Below are positions 58,529-64,000 of a stretch of DNA of 64,000 nt, in pieces; the stretch's first letter is position 1, and the number at the start of each line of letters is the position of its first letter. This DNA is from Streptomyces sp. NBC_01260 (GTDB lineage: Bacteria > Actinomycetota > Actinomycetes > Streptomycetales > Streptomycetaceae). The position numbers and the translations under genes were made by a program. The stretch covers positions 4,278,001-4,342,000 of the forward strand of contig NZ_CP108464.1 of the NCBI RefSeq assembly GCF_036226405.1, in the 5' to 3' direction. The notes below the pieces were generated by a model that was given only the letters and a program-made list of their open reading frames with translations, did no database searches and had not been told where the DNA came from.

Positions 58529-60811
58529 ATGTCCCTTCCGGACCAGGGGCGGGAGGCCGAAGCCGCAGCGGCCCTCGGCTTCGACCTCAGTGAATGTGCC
58601 CAGGAGCCCATTCACCGGCTGGGCAGGATCCAGTCCCACGGCACCCTGCTCGCGGTGGAGGCCGATACCGGCACCGTGGACACCGCAGCCCTGAACACCG
58701 GTTGCTTGCTGGGGATCGCGGCCGAGGAGTTGGTCGGGGGGCCCATCACGCGGGTGCTGTCCCCCGAGCAGTGGGCCGAGGCGCTCGAGATCGGCGCTCA
58801 GCATGAGGCGGCAAGCCTGGTTCTCCCTGTCTCCATCGATGTGGCGGGCGCCCCCCGGATGTTCGATGTGACCGCGCACCGGCAGGGGCCCTTACTGGTC
58901 CTGGAGTGCGAGCCGCGCGCAGTCGCGGCGCCGCACTTCGCACACTTCTACCAGGGAGTCCGGCGGGCCCTGACTCGTCTGCGGTCCTCGAGGACAGCGG
59001 CTGAGTGCTACCGGGAGGCCACCCATGAGATCCGTGCGCTGACCGGCTTCGACCGGGTGGTCGCCTACCGCTTCGACGGAGAGAACGGGCCGGGAGAGGT
59101 GGTCGCGGAGGAACTCACCGCCGGCCACGAGCCCTGGCTCGGGCTATGGTTCCCCGCCAGTGACATCCCGCCCCAGGCGAGGCGGCTCTACCGAGACAAC
59201 TGGATCCGGGCGATCGCCGACGTGGACGACATCAGTGTGGGCCTGCACCCTCCGCTCCGAGCCGATTCGAGCCTGCCACTGGACCTGTCGAACTCTGTAC
59301 TGCGTACCGTGTCCGGCTTCCACCTGGAGTACCTGCGGAACATCGGTGTGAAGTCGTCGATGTCGGTGAGCGTCCTCCGGGAGGGTGAGCTCTGGGGGCT
59401 GATCGCCTGTCATGGCTACGACGCCGTCACCATCCCTCCGGAACTGCGGGCAGCATGTGAGTTCTTCGGCGTGGCCTTCTCCCTCCAACTCGCGGTCATC
59501 GAGGAACGAGAGCAGGCCGAGGCGCTCACCGCATCCCGCGAGCGCCTTGGTCAGATCATCCCCCGGGTGACGTCAGACCTGGAGGACTCGCTCCTGGCAG
59601 GCGACGACGCCTTCAGAACACTGCTGGAAGCCGATGGCGCGGTGCTCTGCCGAGGCGGTCGCAGCGTCATCAGCGGGATGAGTGTTCCACCCGCTCTGCT
59701 GGAGAACCTCCGGGCCCGCGCGGCAGGCCTGGCGCCCGGCACGGTCTGGAGTACGGACCGCCTCTCCGAGGAACCGGACCATCCCGACGACATGGCGGAA
59801 AGCGGTCCGGCGGGGGTGATGATGGTGGCGTTGAGCCGCTCGGGTGACTTCCTCGCCTGGTTCCGCAGGGCTCGTCCGACAGCCCGCCAATGGGCCGCCG
59901 ACCCTTCCAGACCCGTCCAGGTCGGACCGCGAGGCGAACGGCTCACCCCTCGCGGCTCAGGTGCCGTCTTCCGCGCGGTGGTACACGGACAGAGCCTGCC
60001 CTGGACGCCGACCGACCGCGCCACCGCGCAGGAACTCTGGCGCACGCTGACAGGACTCGTACTCCGGCACGAGGCGGAACTGGCAGCGTTGAACGAACAG
60101 TTGCGTATCACCAACTCCGACCTCGACGCATTCGCCCATGTGGCAGCTCACGACCTCAAGGAACCGCTACGGGGCATCTCCAACGCCGCGACCTTCGTCA
60201 TCGAGGACGCCGCAGCGGAGCTCGACGCGACCACCGTCCGCCGGATGCTCACCATGCGGCGACTGGCCGGCCGGATGGACGACCTGCTCAACTCGCTGCT
60301 GCACTTCGCCCGACTGGGCCGGGGCGGACTGCACCGCACCCGTGTGCCACTGGGCCGGGCGCTGGACTCCGCACTCGACGTGGCCGGGGAACGTCTGGCC
60401 GAGGGCCACGTGCGGGTCATCAGAAATGATCTGCCCGAGGTGTACGCCGACGAGAACCGGCTCTACGAAGTCCTGGTCAACCTCCTGGTGAATGCGGCCA
60501 AGTACGCCGCCGACCGGGACGATCGCACGGTCGAGGTCCGGGTCGACATGCTCCGTCCACCGTCAGGCGGGCCCCCGCAGCAGACCGTAGTGGTCCGCGA
60601 CAACGGCATCGGTATCCCGTCCGACCAGCAGCACGATGTGTTCGAGCTGTTCCGCAGACTGCACGGGCCGGGCGAGCGCGGTGGCGGCACCGGCGTGGGA
60701 CTCGCGATCGTCAAGCGGATCGTCGAGCGGCACGGCGGCGAGCTGTGGCTCGACAGCGAACCGGGCCGCGGGACCACCTTCTTCTTCACTCTGGGTCAGG
60801 AAGGAGGCTGA
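58529..60811 (+). CDS. Bacteriophytochrome sensor histidine kinase
   Basis: This 760-residue red/far-red photoreceptor kinase has the full PAS-GAF-PHY photosensory core. Cys23 in SECAQEPIHRLGRIQSHG is the biliverdin-attachment residue. The PAS core follows, then the GAF domain with WFPASDIPPQARR (Asp212, chromophore pocket) and SVSVLREGELWGLIACHGY, then PHY (about 330-520). The output part is HisKA with phospho-His about residue 541 in AHDLKEPLRGI and HATPase_c (LLVNAAKYA, DNGIGIP, GTGVGLAI). The ATG at 58529 is chosen for GGGAGAAG just upstream; a GTG four codons earlier is possible. No heme oxygenase gene for biliverdin is nearby. Its end overlaps by 16 bases the convergent response-regulator gene. 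Confidence 0.94.
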   Translation: MSLPDQGREAEAAAALGFDLSECAQEPIHRLGRIQSHGTLLAVEADTGTVDTAALNTGCLLGIAAEELVGGPITRVLSPEQWAEALEIGAQHEAASLVLPVSIDVAGAPRMFDVTAHRQGPLLVLECEPRAVAAPHFAHFYQGVRRALTRLRSSRTAAECYREATHEIRALTGFDRVVAYRFDGENGPGEVVAEELTAGHEPWLGLWFPASDIPPQARRLYRDNWIRAIADVDDISVGLHPPLRADSSLPLDLSNSVLRTVSGFHLEYLRNIGVKSSMSVSVLREGELWGLIACHGYDAVTIPPELRAACEFFGVAFSLQLAVIEEREQAEALTASRERLGQIIPRVTSDLEDSLLAGDDAFRTLLEADGAVLCRGGRSVISGMSVPPALLENLRARAAGLAPGTVWSTDRLSEEPDHPDDMAESGPAGVMMVALSRSGDFLAWFRRARPTARQWAADPSRPVQVGPRGERLTPRGSGAVFRAVVHGQSLPWTPTDRATAQELWRTLTGLVLRHEAELAALNEQLRITNSDLDAFAHVAAHDLKEPLRGISNAATFVIEDAAAELDATTVRRMLTMRRLAGRMDDLLNSLLHFARLGRGGLHRTRVPLGRALDSALDVAGERLAEGHVRVIRNDLPEVYADENRLYEVLVNLLVNAAKYAADRDDRTVEVRVDMLRPPSGGPPQQTVVVRDNGIGIPSDQQHDVFELFRRLHGPGERGGGTGVGLAIVKRIVERHGGELWLDSEPGRGTTFFFTLGQEGG

Positions 60812-61260
60812 GCGGCAGGGCCCTCGTCCCTGCCCTTCGCCTTTCGCTGCCAGTAGTCCACAGCCCCCTTCAGCACCGTACGGAAGAGTTCGAAGTTGAC
60901 CGGCTTGTAGATGTAGCTGTCGGCGCCTGCCGCGTAGCTCGTGTCCACCTCCTCCGGTTCGGTGGACGAGGTGAAGACCACCACGGCCACGTCGTTCAGT
61001 TCGGGCCGGGAGCGGATCGATCGGAGCACTGCGCCTCCACTGAGACCAGGCAGGTTCAGGTCCAGGAGGACGAGCCCCGGTCGGCGTGCGGCTTGCAGCA
61101 ACCGCTCGACGAATCCGGTTCCCCGGTCGGTGAACTCCAGCGTCAGACCGGGGTGGGTGCGACCGAGCGCCCGCGCGATGGCCTCGGCGTCCTCCGCCGA
61201 ATCCTCGAGCACCCAGACGAGGTCGTGATCGACCCTGTGCTCCTCGGCGGCCCCGCTCAT
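60796..61260 (-). CDS. Phytochrome-type single-domain response regulator
   Basis: This 154-residue regulator is a receiver domain with no output domain, like Rcp1 partners of phytochromes. VWVLEDSAEDAEAI carries the acidic residues, VLLDLNLPGLSGG the phospho-Asp and YIYKPVNFELF the Lys. Its 3' end overlaps the phytochrome gene's 3' end. The ATG overlaps the stop of the upstream PP2C gene (ATGA), so light signalling through this regulator is probably linked to that phosphatase. Confidence 0.92.
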   Translation of the reverse strand: MSGAAEEHRVDHDLVWVLEDSAEDAEAIARALGRTHPGLTLEFTDRGTGFVERLLQAARRPGLVLLDLNLPGLSGGAVLRSIRSRPELNDVAVVVFTSSTEPEEVDTSYAAGADSYIYKPVNFELFRTVLKGAVDYWQRKAKGRDEGPAAQPPS

Positions 61261-63053
61261 CCGATCACCTCCGCCCGTGCGGCGAGCACGGCGATGTCGT
61301 CGGCGCCCGTCGCCCGGAATTCCACAACTGCCTCTGCCAGCCGCTCGGCGAACCCCAGTGCCTCACCGGCGCCCGTCTGCGCCACCGCGTTCCGCAGACG
61401 TGATTCGAAGAACGTTCCGTCAGCCGCTCTCGCCTCAGTCACTCCATCGGTGAACATCACCAGTGTGTCCCCCGGTGCGACGTGCGTCGCCCCGGACCCG
61501 TAGCCGATGTCCTCCAGCACACCGAGCAGATCCCCGTGGGCCGGGAGCTCCTCCACGGTGCCGTCCTCACGCCGTATCAAAGGCGCCGGATGTCCAGCAC
61601 TCCAATAGCACAGGCGGAATCCCTTCCCGTCGGGCACCAGTACCGCCACCAGCGCTGTCACGAAACGGGACGTGCCCTCCCTGACCAGGGCCTGATTCAA
61701 CCGTCCCAGCGCGTGCTCGGGCGTCCTGCCGTCCTCGAGGAGGGTGCGCAGGGTATGGCGGGCCAGCCCCGTGAGTGCAGCTGCCTCCGCCCCGCGACCG
61801 CAGACGTCACCGATGAGGAGGGTCACACCACCCTGTGCCCCCGGGACGGCGTCGTAGAAGTCACCGCCCACATCGAGCGAGACGTCGCCCACCTCGTATG
61901 CCGAACTCAGCGTGAGCCCCGCAATCCGCGGTAGCTCCCTCGGGAGCAGATGCCGCTGGAGAGAGACCACGTGGCGGCGCCGCTGTTCGTACAGGGCGCT
62001 GCTGTCGATGGCCAGCGCGGCCCGGTCGGCAAGATTCGCAAGGAACCGCGAGGCCCCCTCGGCGGCGAACGCCTGGTGGTAGAGAAACGTCAGGGTGCCC
62101 AGGGCCCGGCCCCGGGCCTTGAGCGGATTGACGCTGAGCGCGCTCACGGCACGCCCCGCCCCGGATGACGCGGGCCCGAAGGGCCCCCCTTCCAGCTCCT
62201 CACTTCTCAGTACCAGCCCCTGGCCGCTGTCGATTACTCGGTGCAGCACATCAGTCAGCCAGGGGTCCTCGGCCGCAACCCTGCCGAGCCACTGCTGTTC
62301 ACCCGCGTCCATATGTGCGGAGGACACGGGGGTCAGTCCGCCGGCGTGAAGCAGATGCAGGACGCACCCCTCGGCGACGGCGGGGACCGCCGTGCGAGCC
62401 ACCCGGCGCACGGTCCTCTCCACGTCAAGGCTGGCATCCATCTGCAACGACGCCTCCGCCAGGAAGGCGTCACTCACCTGAAGCAGCTCGGCGTCGCGCC
62501 TCGCCATGATCCGCCTGTCCGAGACCATGGCGACCTCGGCCACCTGCTTCAACCGGGTCCGCAGCGTCGCATCGACCGCGTCCCTGTCTGCGGTGCCGAC
62601 CATGAACGACGCCCAGCCGCCCTGCCCCAGCGGCACGGCACACTCGGCCACGCTCCGCGCGCCCGCTGCCGTCAGAACCTGGACCTGCGGCATGGCGCCG
62701 TCGAGTTCCGACACCTCGTGAACCGTGACAGCCGGATCGCCGTCCGGAGCACCGGAAGCGCCCGATTCGCCGAAATCCTGTTCGAACTTCATGAACGAAG
62801 GCGTCGGCTCCGCCAGGGTGACACTCCGCAGATCGTGCAGCAGCCCGCCGGTCCAGCGGGTGCCCACGACGGCCAGAACACCGGGCATACGGAGCAGCAT
62901 GCCGTAGAGAGAATCGGCAAGCCCTGTCACGTCCGGCGCCGTTTCGGCGACACGCCAGAGCTCATGCAGATGGCCGGACCACCATCCGTCGTCCGCCTGC
63001 GGGGAAGCCCCGTTCCCGTGCTGCTCCACTGCTGGTCCGCCGTTCCGTATCAC
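61257..63053 (-). CDS. GAF-PP2C (RsbU-type) phosphatase
   Basis: This 598-residue phosphatase has a long N-terminal region (about 1-190), a GAF domain (about 195-365, ERTVRRVARTAVPAVAEGCVLHLL) and a SpoIIE-type PP2C domain (about 385-595). The metal site is intact: VGGDFYDAVPG, LLIGDVCGRG, FTDGVTEAR and GADDIAVLAA. It should dephosphorylate a STAS antagonist; none is encoded next to it. The GTG start has a poor ribosome binding site. It is coupled to the response regulator downstream, giving a phytochrome, response-regulator, phosphatase group. Confidence 0.93.
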   Translation of the reverse strand: MIRNGGPAVEQHGNGASPQADDGWWSGHLHELWRVAETAPDVTGLADSLYGMLLRMPGVLAVVGTRWTGGLLHDLRSVTLAEPTPSFMKFEQDFGESGASGAPDGDPAVTVHEVSELDGAMPQVQVLTAAGARSVAECAVPLGQGGWASFMVGTADRDAVDATLRTRLKQVAEVAMVSDRRIMARRDAELLQVSDAFLAEASLQMDASLDVERTVRRVARTAVPAVAEGCVLHLLHAGGLTPVSSAHMDAGEQQWLGRVAAEDPWLTDVLHRVIDSGQGLVLRSEELEGGPFGPASSGAGRAVSALSVNPLKARGRALGTLTFLYHQAFAAEGASRFLANLADRAALAIDSSALYEQRRRHVVSLQRHLLPRELPRIAGLTLSSAYEVGDVSLDVGGDFYDAVPGAQGGVTLLIGDVCGRGAEAAALTGLARHTLRTLLEDGRTPEHALGRLNQALVREGTSRFVTALVAVLVPDGKGFRLCYWSAGHPAPLIRREDGTVEELPAHGDLLGVLEDIGYGSGATHVAPGDTLVMFTDGVTEARAADGTFFESRLRNAVAQTGAGEALGFAERLAEAVVEFRATGADDIAVLAARAEVIG

Positions 63054-63260
63054 TACTGTCGGCCCCGGCCCGTCACGGAAAACGCTATGTCACCCAGCGG
63101 CTGAGCGCCTCCAGACGCGGTCTCGGCGGCGGCGCTCCGCACGAGACGCGAGAGGCTGATCGCCAGGGACCCGCATGCGCAGAGCCGCAGCCCGCCCGGT
63201 GCTGGAACGTGCGGTAAACGCCGTCGCCGGTGACGCGGCGGTGCCGCCGCTCCAAGCGGC

Positions 63261-63497
63261 TCACCGCTCCTGAGCGGTGCCGACGCGGGCCGGCCCCACC
63301 CCCGCCCGGTGCCCGAGCCGGCCGGGCGGGAAAGAAGGTGCGTGCTGCCCGACGAGCCCGCAGCCGATGGTCGCCGACTTCGCCGTGGATCCGAAGAAGT
63401 ACGTGATCGTGGAGGTCCGCTTCTTGCTCTGTAAGTCGTGCTGCGCCTGCTTCGTCCAGTCGATTTGCCAAGGCGGCCGGAGTGGTTCGTCGATCAC
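63261..63497 (-). CDS. Short toxin-like protein, probably truncated
   Basis: This 78-residue frame begins with a GTG that overlaps the DUF6247 stop (GTGA). Its first 20 residues (PPWQIDWTKQAQHDLQSKK) resemble the start of RelE/ParE-type toxins, but the rest does not continue that fold, and these toxins are normally about 85-100 residues. A frameshift or deletion after about residue 22 is likely, so the product may be inactive. Confidence 0.5.
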   Translation of the reverse strand: MIDEPLRPPWQIDWTKQAQHDLQSKKRTSTITYFFGSTAKSATIGCGLVGQHAPSFPPGRLGHRAGVGPARVGTAQER

Positions 63498-63859
63498 TCT
63501 CCGGGCTTCCTCTCGGCGGCTTCGTGCCGGAGGTGGCTGTACTCCTCCAGAAGCCGGATGGACTCCTCGGGGTCCTCGGACTTGGCGGCGCGGGCTTCGA
63601 GGTCGCGAAGGTGTGAGTCGAGGACGGGATTCCGCGCGATGGCGTACTGCGTCCACCACAGGCGCATGAAGGCCGGCACGGGGGTGATGTTGAAGGCGTC
63701 GCCGATGACGCGCTTCCAGTGAGCCTCAAAGTCCGGGAGGAGGTGCGGAGTGTGTTCCTGAATCGCCAACCGAAGTGCTTGAGGTGTGTGTTCGGGCATG
63801 GGCGGCAACCGCAGGGGTTCCCCCTCGTACCCATCGAAGTGGAGTGCATGGGCGGGCAT
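63494..63859 (-). CDS. DUF6247 family protein
   Basis: This 121-residue protein matches the small acidic DUF6247 type: MPEHTPQALRLAIQEHTPHLLPDFEAHWKRVIGDAFNITPVPAFMRLWWTQYAIARNPVLD, then a helical tail with DPEESIRLLEEYSHLRHEA. CAAGGAG lies nine bases before the ATG at 63859. It follows a Phd-type antitoxin end by 29 bases and overlaps a short toxin-like gene, so it is probably part of a toxin-antitoxin operon. Function is unproven. Confidence 0.75.
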   Translation of the reverse strand: MPAHALHFDGYEGEPLRLPPMPEHTPQALRLAIQEHTPHLLPDFEAHWKRVIGDAFNITPVPAFMRLWWTQYAIARNPVLDSHLRDLEARAAKSEDPEESIRLLEEYSHLRHEAAERKPGE

Positions 63860-63888
63860 GGTTCCGGCTCCTTGGTCTGGAGGGTGGG

Positions 63889-64000
63889 TCAGGCCGCCTC
63901 GTGCCGGTCCTTGTGCGACTGGTGCCGACGGGCCATCTGCTCGAACCACTCGGCCGGCACCAAGTAGGCGACCGTCTTCCCCCTACGGGTGATGGCGGCG
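63889..64000 (-). CDS. Phd/YefM-type antitoxin, C-terminal part (5' end outside window)
   Basis: The last 37 codons before the window edge read AAITRRGKTVAYLVPAEWFEQMARRHQ and end in a TGA at 63889. This is the standard end of the Phd/YefM DNA-binding antitoxin domain (ITRRGKPVAYLVP). The N-terminal part lies beyond the window. It is the first visible gene of the operon with DUF6247 and the toxin-like frame. Confidence 0.72.
   Translation of the reverse strand, partial: AAITRRGKTVAYLVPAEWFEQMARRHQSHKDRHEAA

Noticed and set aside
1..64000. CRISPR arrays, insertion sequences, polyketide or non-ribosomal peptide genes
   Set aside because: Scanned for regular spaced repeats, transposase motifs and carrier-protein domains; none seen.

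Overview
The window reads as chromosomal DNA of a Streptomyces or close relative. Evidence: very high GC with G/C in most third codon positions, GTG starts, strong GC-rich hairpins without U-tracts, ATGA/GTGA stop-start overlaps inside operons, and families typical of the genus (a CspA/DEAD-box pair, several SpoIIE-type PP2C phosphatases, secreted subtilisin and I36-type proteins, lipoprotein plus two-component operons). No replication origin, rRNA, intact tRNA, CRISPR array or complete insertion sequence was seen.

Layout. 1-9.3 kb is housekeeping-like: 3' part of a GH38 alpha-mannosidase, cold-shock protein, DEAD-box RNA helicase, a crcB-DUF190-crcB fluoride-exporter operon, a polyprenol-phosphate mannosyltransferase, a secreted amidase and a GNAT. 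9.3-16 kb holds an MMPL exporter with its own NarL-type two-component system, an autoregulated DUF2975/HTH pair and a large polytopic membrane protein. At 16.1-17.3 kb two genes that have both lost their 5' ends (old yellow enzyme and NAD-dependent epimerase) meet head to head. Directly after them, 17.7-22.1 kb, lies a compact RiPP-type cluster: a 27-residue precursor, a UUCG hairpin, an HExxH-motif protein, a stand-alone YcaO, a methyltransferase and a cytochrome P450. I regard this as the best candidate for an undescribed system.

22.3-30.7 kb has a secreted subtilisin, a complete peptide/nickel-type ABC importer with fused ATPases, and a DUF998 membrane gene behind a perfect CRP-type box. 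31.7-34.3 kb is an arsenic-resistance locus (arsI divergent from arsR-acr3-arsC), followed by a 5'-truncated MFS gene. 35.6-38.1 kb has a polysaccharide deacetylase and PadR and MarR regulators. 38.2-42.8 kb is a sigma-factor partner-switching module in which two PP2C phosphatases and a STAS antagonist are translationally coupled to a cobalamin-binding protein carrying the CarH photoreceptor signature.

43-51 kb is accessory: DUF4259, DUF5996 and VOC genes, then a 2.8-kb segment of small secreted or lipoprotein genes bounded by two decayed 3' halves of a glycine tRNA in direct orientation. 51.3-57.8 kb pairs a response regulator-kinase-lipoprotein operon with a divergent lipoprotein-adaptor-ATPase-permease (MacAB-like) operon. 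58-63 kb contains a wrecked ATPase gene and a bacteriophytochrome kinase convergent with its probable response regulator and a GAF/PP2C phosphatase. The right edge holds a Phd-DUF6247-short toxin-like operon.

Two themes recur: light or cofactor sensing tied to PP2C partner switching (twice), and deletion scars that leave only one end of a gene (16.9, 34.5 and 58.2 kb).
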